In this document: positions 8,712 to 17,995 of the stretch, piece by piece
How positions within the stretch are numbered: position 1 is the first letter of the stretch
How the letters are laid out: the number at the start of each line of letters is the position of its first letter
Source of the DNA: Rhizobium sp. 2MFCol3.1
GTDB taxonomy: Bacteria > Pseudomonadota > Alphaproteobacteria > Rhizobiales > Rhizobiaceae
DNA: 64,000 nucleotides
Direction of reading: 5' to 3'
Assembly: GCF_000377565.1 (NCBI RefSeq)
Contig: NZ_KB898358.1
Coordinates: forward strand, 1 to 64,000
Program-made: the position numbers and the translations under genes
Notes under the pieces: model-generated
The model's input: only the letters and a program-made list of their open reading frames with translations
What the model was told of the DNA's origin: nothing
Databases searched by the model: none

Positions 8712-9005
8712 TTAGAAGCCCTGGAAGAGGAAATCGAGCGCCGCGGTGATGTCGTCGCTTCGTGAGGAGAGATCGGCAATCTCAGCGCGGATCTCCGATA
8801 AAGGAATAGACGCCATGCGCTCGGTGGACATCAGATAATTCCTGCCGTTCACCACGAAGACCGGGTTTAGCCTGGACATGACGTTGACAACCTGGCTGGC
8901 AACGACGAGCGGAATCATGACACGCGTGTTAAGCCGATAGAGCAGGTTCGACTGCACATCGAGAGCATAGTCGCTGCCCACTTCATAGACGCGAAAGCGC
9001 GCCAT
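8712..9005 (-). CDS. ccdB: CcdB-family toxin
   Basis: The 97-residue protein matches the CcdB fold: MARFRVYEVGSDYALDVQSN at the start, an RVMIPLV strand, and the family-typical C-terminal helix IADLSSRSDDITAALDFLFQ. Related CcdB proteins poison DNA gyrase through their C-terminal residues. This one ends Gln-Gly-Phe, whereas F-plasmid CcdB ends Trp-Gly-Ile. The ATG overlaps the ccdA stop (TAATG), so translation is coupled to that of the antitoxin. As a chromosomal copy it may be a stabilising or vestigial module. Confidence 0.85.
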   Translation of the reverse strand: MARFRVYEVGSDYALDVQSNLLYRLNTRVMIPLVVASQVVNVMSRLNPVFVVNGRNYLMSTERMASIPLSEIRAEIADLSSRSDDITAALDFLFQGF

Positions 9006-9235
9006 TAGAATGTGCGGTACTTGGCGAAGGGCAGCCCATGCTTCTCGACGTAGGCGTTCGCTTCATCGATCGCGTCAGCGTTCTCGATCAGCCAAAGCCG
9101 TTCGCGCTCGCTCTTGATGGCGCGCCTGAGGCCGTCTTCGGCGGCCTTGGAAACATTGAGGTTCAGTTCGCGCGCCTGCGAGACGAGCTCGCTGTCGAGC
9201 GACAGGTTGGCGGCCTTGCGACGGGTCTGAGGCAT
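9005..9235 (-). CDS. ccdA: CcdA-family antitoxin
   Basis: The 76-residue protein starts MPQTRRKAANLSLDSELV, a ribbon-helix-helix DNA-binding N-terminus. It continues into a helical tail (LWLIENADAIDEANAYVEKH) of the kind that wraps CcdB. The ATG at 9235 is chosen because AGGAGA precedes it by 8 bases; an upstream ATG at 9286 would read through the operator. CcdA neutralises CcdB and, with it, should repress the pair through the palindrome at 9245-9277. Confidence 0.85.
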   Translation of the reverse strand: MPQTRRKAANLSLDSELVSQARELNLNVSKAAEDGLRRAIKSERERLWLIENADAIDEANAYVEKHGLPFAKYRTF

Positions 9236-9244
9236 GATCGGTCT

Positions 9245-9277
9245 CCTGATATGCGCATATGATATGCGCATATCAGG
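9245..9277. promoter_or_regulatory. Palindromic operator of ccdAB
   Basis: Two copies of the 12-base palindrome ATATGCGCATAT (9249-9260 and 9262-9273) sit one base apart. With the flanking CCTG/CAGG they make a 33-base palindrome that is perfect except for its central base. It adjoins the ccdA ribosome binding site and begins 16 bases from the lepA stop codon. The layout is that expected of two ribbon-helix-helix dimers binding side by side. Repression by CcdA/CcdB is inferred. Confidence 0.8.
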
Positions 9278-9292
9278 CAGAAGCAAAGAGCC

Positions 9293-11119
<1,827 letters not shown>

Positions 11120-11231
11120 GCGCCGCATATAGCAGCGCATCCCCTTGCCGCAAAGCGGAAAAGCAGGGTTTCGTTTACGATAAGTCGCGCTGTCGCGCGG
11201 CGAAAATAGCGCTTGATTCCAGGATTGAACC

Positions 11232-11837
11232 ATGCATTTCTATTATAGTGGAAATATGGATCGGATAATGGAACAGGAACTCGAAACCGCGATCGGCGTC
11301 AGGATTCGCAGGTTAAGAACCGACAGAAACCTGAAGCTCGACGATCTCGCCACCGCCTCGGGAGTCAGTCGGGCGATGATCTCGCGCATCGAGCGCGGCG
11401 AGGCGAGTCCGACCGCAACCCTGCTCGCCCGCGTCTGCGCCGCACTCGGCCTGTCGCTGTCTGCCTTCTTTGCGGAGGAGGGCGAGGCCGCGCCGCTGCT
11501 GCGCCGGCAAGACCAGCAGGTCTGGCGCGATCCGGAAACCGGCTACATCAGGCGCGCCGTCTCGCCGCCTGGCACCACGTCGGATGTCGATATCGTCGAT
11601 GTCGAATTCCCGGCCGGCGCCCGCGTCAGTTTCCCTCCGCATGCGGCGGCCAGCGGCATGACCCAGCATATCTGGATGTTCGATGGCGAAATGGAGATGA
11701 CGACCGGCGACAACACCGTGCATCGCCTGCTTCCTGGCGATTGCCTGTTCATGCCCGTGGCCGAAGGCCATGTCTTTCATAATCCCGGCCCCGCGCCGGC
11801 CCGCTATTGCGTCGTGCTCGACCGCCGCCGCCATTAA
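11232..11837 (+). CDS. XRE-family transcriptional regulator with C-terminal cupin domain
   Basis: The protein has up to 201 residues. An N-terminal helix-turn-helix of the XRE type (about residues 18-75) includes [21 protein letters not shown] RmlC-like cupin domain (about 110-195) ends [19 protein letters not shown]. This architecture is common in repressors that sense a small ligand through the cupin. ATG codons at 11232, 11256 and 11268 are all possible: AGGA precedes the first, and an AT-rich TATTATAG just after it leaves the later starts open. It precedes a GNAT gene by 18 bases on the same strand, which it may control. Confidence 0.85.
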   Translation: MHFYYSGNMDRIMEQELETAIGVRIRRLRTDRNLKLDDLATASGVSRAMISRIERGEASPTATLLARVCAALGLSLSAFFAEEGEAAPLLRRQDQQVWRDPETGYIRRAVSPPGTTSDVDIVDVEFPAGARVSFPPHAAASGMTQHIWMFDGEMEMTTGDNTVHRLLPGDCLFMPVAEGHVFHNPGPAPARYCVVLDRRRH

Positions 11838-11855
11838 TCGATCTCAGGAGCCCCC

Positions 11856-12374
11856 ATGACCACCATCCGCCTGCTCGACGCGACAGAGGCGCGCGCCGCG
11901 ATACCCGATCTTTGCGATGTGCTCGTCGATTGTGTCGATGGCGGCGCCTCCGTCGGCTTCATGCAACCCTATACGCGTGAAGATGCGGAACCCTACTGGC
12001 GGACCGTCGCCGAGAGCGTCGCCACGGGCGCCACCCTGCTTTTCGTCGCGGAGGTTGAAGGCAGGGTGCTCGGCACCGTGCAGATCGGCGCCGCCCAGAT
12101 GCCGAACCAGCCGCACCGCGCCGACTTGAAGAAGCTCCTCGTCCACCGCGCCGCCCGCGGCAAGGGCCTCGCGCGCCTCCTGATGCGCGCTGCCGAAGAG
12201 GAAGCAGCGCGCCGCGACAAGACCATTCTCGTGCTGGATACTGCGACCGGCAGCGATGCCGAGGCGATCTATCCGCGATTGGGCTGGGAGCGCGTCGGCG
12301 TCATCCCGGATTACGCCCTCTGGCCGGAAGGCGGCTTCTGCGCCTCGACCTTCTTCTACAAGCGCATCGCCTGA
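11856..12374 (+). CDS. GNAT-family N-acetyltransferase
   Basis: The 172-residue protein has the GNAT acetyl-CoA pyrophosphate-binding loop RAARGKGLARLLM near residues 98-110. It has the preceding beta-4 strand LKKLLVH and the typical ending YPRLGWERVGVIPDY. The substrate cannot be deduced; amines, aminoglycoside-like compounds or protein N-termini are all possible in this family. AGGAGCCCCC lies before the ATG. It probably forms an operon with the XRE-cupin regulator, from which 18 bases separate it. Confidence 0.85.
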   Translation: MTTIRLLDATEARAAIPDLCDVLVDCVDGGASVGFMQPYTREDAEPYWRTVAESVATGATLLFVAEVEGRVLGTVQIGAAQMPNQPHRADLKKLLVHRAARGKGLARLLMRAAEEEAARRDKTILVLDTATGSDAEAIYPRLGWERVGVIPDYALWPEGGFCASTFFYKRIA

Positions 12375-12395
12375 TTTCGGGCCGGCCCGGCGATC

Positions 12396-12863
12396 TCAGC
12401 CCTTCTTCAGCCTGGGATCGTCTAGCGCAGGATTGTAGAACAGCGACAGCGTCAGGCTCCGGGCAATCCGCTCGGCCGTCGCCATGAACCAGGCCTTTGC
12501 CTCTTCGGAGGGGGCGATATCGTCGAGCGTCGCGGAAAACAGCGCCAGCCATTGCGGAAAGAGATCCGGCGTCATGTTGGCCACGCCGACATGCGCCTGC
12601 ACCGGCTTGCCGCCGTAAGCGCCGCTGCGAAAGGCGACGGAGGACCAGAAGCTCTTCATCTTCTCCATATGCTCCGGCCACCGCCCGGAAAGCCTGGCGT
12701 CGAACACCGGCCCCAGCGCGGGATGCGCAAGCACGCGCCCATAAAACGTCTCGACCAGCCGATCGATAAACGCCGCATCGACCCCCATGCCCGCCATCTC
12801 CGCCTCGGCCCGCTCCCGGATCGCCGCCGAATGCGCCGCTCGTCCCTGTATCTCGCTATCCAT
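12396..12863 (-). CDS. Group III truncated haemoglobin
   Basis: The 155-residue protein fits the compact 2-over-2 globin fold of group III. Visible features are VETFYGRVLAHPALGPVF near the B/C helices, HMEKMKSFWSSV in the E helix, and GKPVQAHVGV with the proximal histidine, followed by FPQWLALF. Group III proteins bind haem, and roles in oxygen or nitric oxide chemistry are proposed but unsettled. The start at 12863 (MDSEIQGR) is preferred to one 11 codons earlier on family length. It converges on the GNAT gene with a 21-base gap. Confidence 0.85.
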   Translation of the reverse strand: MDSEIQGRAAHSAAIRERAEAEMAGMGVDAAFIDRLVETFYGRVLAHPALGPVFDARLSGRWPEHMEKMKSFWSSVAFRSGAYGGKPVQAHVGVANMTPDLFPQWLALFSATLDDIAPSEEAKAWFMATAERIARSLTLSLFYNPALDDPRLKKG

Positions 12864-13318
12864 CGCAAAATCCGTTCCGCCGCGTTCCTGCGGCACGCCT
12901 CATATAAGCGCTCGCCCGCTGCCGCGAAAGCCGCTGCGACGCAATGCCCTCGCCGTGAATGATGCGGCTCCTCCAGCGAGGGGATGTCGGAGATGATGCG
13001 ACCATTGACGATCAACCACTTACGCAAAATCCAGGCGCTGATTTTCCCCGCCTCGAAAATCCCGCCCTACACTATCTGCGTCCCGTCATCGGATACACCG
13101 GCAGGCGTGCCGGCGAGGCGGGATCGGCGCGGAGCGTGAGGGTGAGACGCAAAACCTCATGACCCGGGTCTGCGGAAAATGGTCTCCCTCCGGTGACGGC
13201 GGTTTCCCTCGCAAGAGGGGCCGAGTTGAGCCCGGACGTGCCTGTGAGGCACACATGGTCTCGCCGCGAAGTTGGGCGAGAAGGCAGAGAGATCGAAGTC
13301 GCGGATAAAAACCGCCGA

Positions 13319-13379
13319 ACGGGGCGCTGGGAAGCGCCATATTCTATTTACTCAATCGAGGTGATTTCCAGCGCCCCGT
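13319..13379. repeat. Inverted repeat with 12-base arms and 37-base AT-richer loop
   Basis: ACGGGGCGCTGG (13319-13330) is inverted as CCAGCGCCCCGT (13368-13379). The loop is clearly more AT-rich than its surroundings (it includes ATATTCTATTTACT). The arms would form a stable hairpin in RNA from either strand. No T-run follows. Its role is unknown. Confidence 0.6.
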
Positions 13380-13478
13380 CCGAGTGAAGATTGGAATGGT
13401 GGAGACACGGCCTTCCGGGCGGCGTGGGGTTTTGGTGTGTCTTTGAGGATGTGATGATCGCGAGGCTGTGCCGTGTGT

Positions 13479-13631
13479 TACCCCCCTCTGTCCTGCCGGA
13501 CATCTCCCCCACAAGGGGGGAGATCGACTCGTGGCATGCTCCCCATCCAAACGTTGATGTCGGAGCGAGTGGCCGCGCCCAGCCAATCTCCCCACCTGTG
13601 GGGGAGATGCCCGGCAGGGCAGAGGGGGGTA
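13479..13631. repeat. Interspersed palindromic element, copy B (upstream of recF)
   Basis: The left end TACCCCCCTCTG is mirrored by CAGAGGGGGGTA at the right. Each end is followed inwards by TCCTGCCGGACATCTCCCC or its near complement. The symmetry extends outwards through TGCCGTG (13469) and CACGGCA (13641). The left half is identical to copy C at 30169 for about 50 bases, and the core differs. It fits the mosaic structure of rhizobial intergenic elements. Confidence 0.8.
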
Positions 13632-13774
13632 TCCCACGGCACGACGCTCAATACCTTACCGCCACACTGCAGGTCGCTAAACATCCACTCCTCGCAACTC
13701 GCCGAAGCTCCCCCCACCCTTGCCATCCGCGCCCATAGCGCTTAGCTCTCAGCCGTCACGAATCCGGATAAAGC

Positions 13775-14899
13775 ATGCCCCACAAGGTTTCCCTGTCCCG
13801 TCTCAAGCTCACCGACTTTCGCAATTATGCGTCGGCCGGTTTGCAGCTGGATGGCCGGCATGTGGTGTTGGTGGGGGATAACGGCGCCGGCAAGACCAAT
13901 CTGATGGAGGCGGTGTCGTTTCTGTCGCCGGGTCGGGGCATGCGCCGCGCCACCTATGGCGATGTCACCCGCGTCGGCGCCCATGGCGGCTTTACGATCT
14001 TCGCGGCCCTCGACGGTATGGATGGCGAGGTCGAGATTGGCACCGGCGTCGACGGCAACGACGAGAGCACGTCGCGGCGGCTCCGCATCAACGGTACGCC
14101 GGCCAAGACCGCCGACGAACTCACCGATCACCTGCGCCTTCTCTGGCTGACGCCCTCGATGGACGGCCTCTTCACCGGCGGCTCGTCCGAGCGTCGCCGC
14201 TTCCTCGATCGCCTCGTGCTGTCGCTCGATCCCGCCCATGGCCGCCGCGCCAGCGATTTCGAGCGCGCCATGCGCAGCCGCAACAAGCTGCTCGACGAGC
14301 GCCGCTTCGATCCCTCCTGGCTGTCGGGCATCGAGGAGCAGATGGCAACGCTCGGCATCGCCATGGCCATGGCCCGCCAGGAGATGCTGGGCCTCCTCGT
14401 CCGCCTCATCGAGGAAACGCGCGAGACCTCGCCATTCCCCTCGGCCTCGCTCGATCTCGCCGGCTTCATGGATGGCCAGTTCGATCGCCCCGCCGTCGAT
14501 CTAGAGGACGAATACGCCGCACAACTCGCCGAAAGCCGCTATCGCGACGCCGCCGCCGGCCGCACGCTCGAGGGCCCGCACCGCGCCGACCTGCTCGTCC
14601 GCCACCGCGACAAGCGCATGGAAGCGGCGCGTTGCTCAACCGGCGAGCAGAAGGCGCTGTTGGTTGGCCTCATCATGGCCCACGCCCGTCTCGTCGCCAA
14701 TCTCACCGGCCATGCGCCGATCCTGCTGCTCGACGAGATCGCCGCCCATCTCGATGAAAACAGGCGCGCAGCACTTTTCGATCTGATCGACGCGCTCGGC
14801 GGTCAGGCCTTCATGACCGGCACCGATCGGTCGATGTTCGCAGCGCTCGGCGATCGGGCGCAGTTTTTCACCGTTGCCGATGGAAAGATATTCGAATGA
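13775..14899 (+). CDS. recF: DNA replication and repair protein RecF
   Basis: The 374-residue SMC-like ATPase helps load RecA at single-stranded gaps together with RecO and RecR. Walker A GDNGAGKTN is at about residues 34-42, the signature segment CSTGEQKALL is near 290, and Walker B ILLLDEIAAHLD is near 318. It is not next to dnaA-dnaN here, which is usual in Rhizobiales. Its stop overlaps the next start by ATGA (14896-14899), so the two are translated together. Confidence 0.95.
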   Translation: MPHKVSLSRLKLTDFRNYASAGLQLDGRHVVLVGDNGAGKTNLMEAVSFLSPGRGMRRATYGDVTRVGAHGGFTIFAALDGMDGEVEIGTGVDGNDESTSRRLRINGTPAKTADELTDHLRLLWLTPSMDGLFTGGSSERRRFLDRLVLSLDPAHGRRASDFERAMRSRNKLLDERRFDPSWLSGIEEQMATLGIAMAMARQEMLGLLVRLIEETRETSPFPSASLDLAGFMDGQFDRPAVDLEDEYAAQLAESRYRDAAAGRTLEGPHRADLLVRHRDKRMEAARCSTGEQKALLVGLIMAHARLVANLTGHAPILLLDEIAAHLDENRRAALFDLIDALGGQAFMTGTDRSMFAALGDRAQFFTVADGKIFE

Positions 14900-15723
14900 C
14901 CGACACTTTCCCCGCCGCCAAGGGCCATGCTAGCATCGCGCCCATGGAACCGTTGAGCCCGGAAGAAATCGCCCGCTACCAGCGCCACATCCTGCTGCCG
15001 GAGATCGGCGGCGCCGGCCAGCAGAAGCTGAAGGCAGCGCGTGTGCTTGTCATCGGCGCCGGCGGCCTCGGCGCTCCCATCCTGCAATATCTGGCGGCAG
15101 CCGGCGTCGGCACGCTCGGGATTTCGGACGATGACCGGGTGTCGCTCTCCAATCTGCAGCGCCAGGTCATCCACGATTCCGGCACGATCGGCGAATTGAA
15201 GACGGAAAGTGCGGCCTTCGCCATCGCAAGGCTCAATCCGCATGTCCGCGTCATCCGCTTCGAGGAGCGCTTCTCCGCAGATAGCGCCCGCCGCCATCTC
15301 TCCGGCTTCGATCTTGTCATCGACGGCTCGGATAATTTCGACACGCGCTACACCGCGGCCGATGCCGCCGAAACGGCTCAGTTGCCGCTGGTAACCGGCG
15401 CCGTCGGCCGGTTCGATGGCTCGGTCACCGTTCTGAAGCCCTACGAGACAACAGCCGATGGCGTGCTCAACCCCACCTATCGCGACCTCTTCCCGGAAAA
15501 GCCGCCGGAGGGCCTGATCCCGGTTTGCGCCGAGACCGGCGTCATCGGCGCGCTCACTGGCGTCATCGGCACGCTGATGGCGATGGAAGCGATCAAGCTC
15601 ATAACCGGCACCGGCGAACCGCTGGTCGGCCGCCTGCTGCTCTACGATGCGCTTGCGGCGCGCTTCGACACCATCCGCTACAAGCGTCGGCGCGCCCGAC
15701 AGAGCCAAAGCCAGGCATCGTGA
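14896..15723 (+). CDS. moeB: MoeB/ThiF-family E1-like adenylyltransferase
   Basis: The 275-residue protein (259 if the ATG at 14944 is used) adenylates the C-terminus of a ubiquitin-like sulfur carrier, MoaD or ThiS. It has the nucleotide loop VLVIGAGGLGAPILQYLAAA, the conserved SNLQRQVIH, and the Asp of DGSDNFDTRY. The catalytic-region Cys is kept in VCAETGVIG. The two CxxC pairs that bind zinc in Escherichia coli MoeB are absent: the first reads TYRDLF, and no Cys pair is present near the C-terminus. There is no rhodanese domain. It is coupled to recF upstream and overlaps the GNAT gene downstream. Confidence 0.85.
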   Translation: MTDTFPAAKGHASIAPMEPLSPEEIARYQRHILLPEIGGAGQQKLKAARVLVIGAGGLGAPILQYLAAAGVGTLGISDDDRVSLSNLQRQVIHDSGTIGELKTESAAFAIARLNPHVRVIRFEERFSADSARRHLSGFDLVIDGSDNFDTRYTAADAAETAQLPLVTGAVGRFDGSVTVLKPYETTADGVLNPTYRDLFPEKPPEGLIPVCAETGVIGALTGVIGTLMAMEAIKLITGTGEPLVGRLLLYDALAARFDTIRYKRRRARQSQSQAS

Positions 15724-16193
15724 CCATCCTTCGCCTCGGTGCCGGTTTCTCCCGTTGGGACGAGCTTCTCGCGCTCATCCTGTCGTCCTTCGCTTACATG
15801 AACGACCGCATCGACCCGCCATCCTCGGCGCTCGGATTGACGGTGCAATCGCTGGCCGCCAAGGCGCAAGCCGAGATCGCCTATGTCGTCATCGAAGAGG
15901 GTGCGCTTGTCGGCTGCATCTTCCTGCGGCCCGAGGCGGATTGCCTTTATGTCGGCAAGCTGGCGGTGGCGCCGGCTGCGGAACGGCGCGGCATTGGCCG
16001 GAAACTGCTTGGCATCGCCGAGGACACGGCACGCGCACTTTCGCTGCCGGCGTTGCGGTTGGAAACGCGCATCGAGCTCACCGAAAATCATGCCGTCTTC
16101 GGCCGTTGGGGTTTTGAGAAGACCGCCGAGAACGCCCATCCGGGCTTCACCCGCGTCACCTCGATCGAGATGCGTAAGCGCCTGCCGGTTTAG
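15720..16193 (+). CDS. GNAT-family N-acetyltransferase, GTG start
   Basis: The 157-residue protein has the GNAT core: VGKLAVAPAAERRGIGRKLL near residues 78-97 includes the R-R-G-I-G-R acetyl-CoA loop, and NHAVFGRWGFEKT is a typical late segment. The start is taken as GTG at 15720, which overlaps the moeB stop (GTGA); no in-frame ATG fits the family. It is probably co-transcribed with recF and moeB. The substrate is unknown. Confidence 0.8.
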   Translation: MTILRLGAGFSRWDELLALILSSFAYMNDRIDPPSSALGLTVQSLAAKAQAEIAYVVIEEGALVGCIFLRPEADCLYVGKLAVAPAAERRGIGRKLLGIAEDTARALSLPALRLETRIELTENHAVFGRWGFEKTAENAHPGFTRVTSIEMRKRLPV

Positions 16194-16202
16194 AGCTTTG
16201 GC

Positions 16203-17204
16203 TTAACGCCCCGGCAGCACCCGGTTCGGCGGGCGGTGGCCGTCCATGAAGGCGCGGATGTTGATGATCACCTTGTCGCCCATGTCGATGCGGCCCTCGA
16301 TCGTCGCCGAGCTCATATGCGGCAGAAGAACCACCTTGCCCTCGTTGGCGAGCTTGATCAGCTTCGGATTGACCGCGGGCTCGTTCTCGAACACGTCGAG
16401 CCCGGCGCCGGCGAGCTTGCCTTCCCTGAGCGACTTGATCAGCGCCGCCTCGTCGATCACGTCGCCGCGGGCGGTGTTGACGAGATAGGCCGTCGGCTGC
16501 AGCAGCGCCAGGCGCCGTGCCGAGAGCAGATGGAAGGTCGCCGGCGTCGACGGGCAGTTGACCGAGACGATGTCGACGCGCGCCAGCATCTGGTCGAGGC
16601 TTTCCCAGTAGGTCGCCTCAAGCTCGTCTTCCGTCGTCGCCGTCACACGTTTGCGGTTGTGATAGTGAATGGAGAGGCCGAAGGCCTTGGCGCGGCGGGC
16701 AACGGCGGTGCCGATCCGGCCCATGCCGACAATGCCGATCCGCTTGCCATGGATGCGCCGTCCGAGCATCCAGGTGGGCGACCATCCGGCCCATTCGCCG
16801 GGCCGGTCGGTCAGCACACGCGCACCTTCGCCCAGCCGGCGCGGCACGGCGAGGATCAGCGCCATCGTCATGTCGGCTGTATCCTCGGTCAGCACGTTCG
16901 GTGTGTTGGTGACGGTGATGCCCTTGCGGGCGGCAGCCTCCACGTCGATGTGATCGGTGCCGTTGGAGAAGCTGGCGATCAGCTTCAGCTGCGGCCCCGC
17001 CTCGTCGATCAGCGCCGCGTCGATCCGGTCGGTCACCGTCGGCACCAGCACGTCGGCGGTCTTCATCGCAGCGGCGAGCTGTGCTGCGGTGCGCGGCGTG
17101 TCGTCGATATTGAGCTCTGCGTCGAACAATTCGCGCATGCGCGTTTCGACGGCATCCGGCAGCTTGCGGGTAATGTAGACCTTCGTTTTTTTCTTTGTCG
17201 TCAT
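16203..17204 (-). CDS. D-isomer-specific 2-hydroxyacid dehydrogenase (glyoxylate reductase-like)
   Basis: This 333-residue NAD(P)-dependent enzyme reduces 2-oxo acids. The nucleotide loop GIVGMGRIGTAVARR is near residues 157-171. The catalytic Arg is in NTARGDVIDE, the Glu in VFENEP and the His in LPHMSSAT. The TATYWESLD-like region and overall length fit glyoxylate/hydroxypyruvate reductases better than SerA, which carries an extra C-terminal domain. The N-terminus is Lys-rich (MTTKKKTK). It converges with the GNAT gene, 9 bases apart. Confidence 0.85.
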   Translation of the reverse strand: MTTKKKTKVYITRKLPDAVETRMRELFDAELNIDDTPRTAAQLAAAMKTADVLVPTVTDRIDAALIDEAGPQLKLIASFSNGTDHIDVEAAARKGITVTNTPNVLTEDTADMTMALILAVPRRLGEGARVLTDRPGEWAGWSPTWMLGRRIHGKRIGIVGMGRIGTAVARRAKAFGLSIHYHNRKRVTATTEDELEATYWESLDQMLARVDIVSVNCPSTPATFHLLSARRLALLQPTAYLVNTARGDVIDEAALIKSLREGKLAGAGLDVFENEPAVNPKLIKLANEGKVVLLPHMSSATIEGRIDMGDKVIINIRAFMDGHRPPNRVLPGR

Positions 17205-17386
17205 ATCCTGGAGCTGCTGCCTTGTTCAGAGGTCCTTAACCAAGACGCGGGATAATTTTCCCGTTCCGGGGAATTTCTACCAGACCCGTACGCGAAGACA
17301 AACAAAACTCGTTGAGCGTGCGTGGAATGTCGAGGTCCGGAAATCAGGCGGAGGAACCGCCTGGGTCATAGCGAACGGAAATCGTC

Positions 17387-17926
17387 ATGCGCAGCACAGT
17401 CCTTAAATCATGCCTCGCCCTCGCGTTGGGCTTTGTGCTTTCGGCCGGCACCGCCGAGCTTGGCTATGCCCAGGCGGCGAAGGGTCCGAGCGGCCTGCCG
17501 CTGCCGCGCTTCGTCACGCTGAAATCCAAGCGCGTCAACCTGCGCATCGGCCCCGGCACCGATTATGCCGCGTCGTGGATGTATCTGAAAGCCGGCCTGC
17601 CGGTCGAAATCATCCAGGAATATGACAACTGGCGCCAGGTGCGCGATGCCGATGGCACCGAGGGCTGGGTCAACCAGTCGCTGCTGTCTGGTTCCCGCGC
17701 CGCCATCGCCGCCCCCTGGATGAAGGGCAAGGGCAAGAGCGTCTTCGTCAACGTGCGCCGCGAGGCCCAGCCTTCCGCGACCGTCGTCGCCAAGCTGGAG
17801 CCCGGTGTGATGATGAACATCGGCGAATGCACCGGCGACTGGTGCCTCGCCAAGATCGACGGCGCCGAAGGTTGGGTGGCACAGTCGGAAATCTGGGGCG
17901 CCTATCCCGGAGAGGCCTTCAAATAA
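17387..17926 (+). CDS. Secreted protein with two bacterial SH3 domains
   Basis: The 179-residue protein has a signal peptide (hydrophobic LALALGFVLSAGTAELGYAQA, cleavage near residue 29). Two SH3b repeats follow: residues about 43-100 (RVNLRIGPGTDYA ... EGWVNQSLL) and about 115-170 (FVNVRREAQPSAT ... EGWVAQSEIWG). Such domains bind peptidoglycan or mediate envelope contacts. This type is a conserved alphaproteobacterial envelope protein without a set function. A strong hairpin at 17929-17954 follows the stop codon directly. Confidence 0.85.
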   Translation: MRSTVLKSCLALALGFVLSAGTAELGYAQAAKGPSGLPLPRFVTLKSKRVNLRIGPGTDYAASWMYLKAGLPVEIIQEYDNWRQVRDADGTEGWVNQSLLSGSRAAIAAPWMKGKGKSVFVNVRREAQPSATVVAKLEPGVMMNIGECTGDWCLAKIDGAEGWVAQSEIWGAYPGEAFK

Positions 17927-17928
17927 GA

Positions 17929-17962
17929 GAAGCCTTCAACGGATTGAAGGCTTCCAGATAAG
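17929..17962 (-). terminator. Shared terminator hairpin between SH3 gene and adenosine kinase-like gene
   Basis: GAAGCCTTCAA and its exact complement enclose the loop CGGA (17929-17954). Read on the minus strand the stem is followed by TCTTATTTG, so it should end the kinase transcript. On the plus strand it has no T-run and may act only as a 3' stabiliser for the SH3 gene. Confidence 0.7.
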
Positions 17963-17995
17963 TCAGAGGCAGGTACGCCAGAGGTAAGTCAGGCC

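Larger units (their letters stand above)
12864..13774. other. Long intergenic region between the haemoglobin gene and recF
   Basis: About 900 bases hold no gene I can defend. Present are an inverted repeat at 13319-13379 and a palindromic element at 13479-13631. An open minus-strand frame at 13086-13340 is Arg/Pro/Ser-rich, has no ribosome binding site and is more likely non-coding. The recF promoter should lie in the last 140 bases. Confidence 0.55.

Noticed and set aside
13086..13340. A minus-strand 84-codon ORF upstream of recF
   Set aside because: No ribosome binding site, composition dominated by Arg, Pro and Ser, and it overlaps the 13319-13379 inverted repeat; treated as non-coding until homology shows otherwise.
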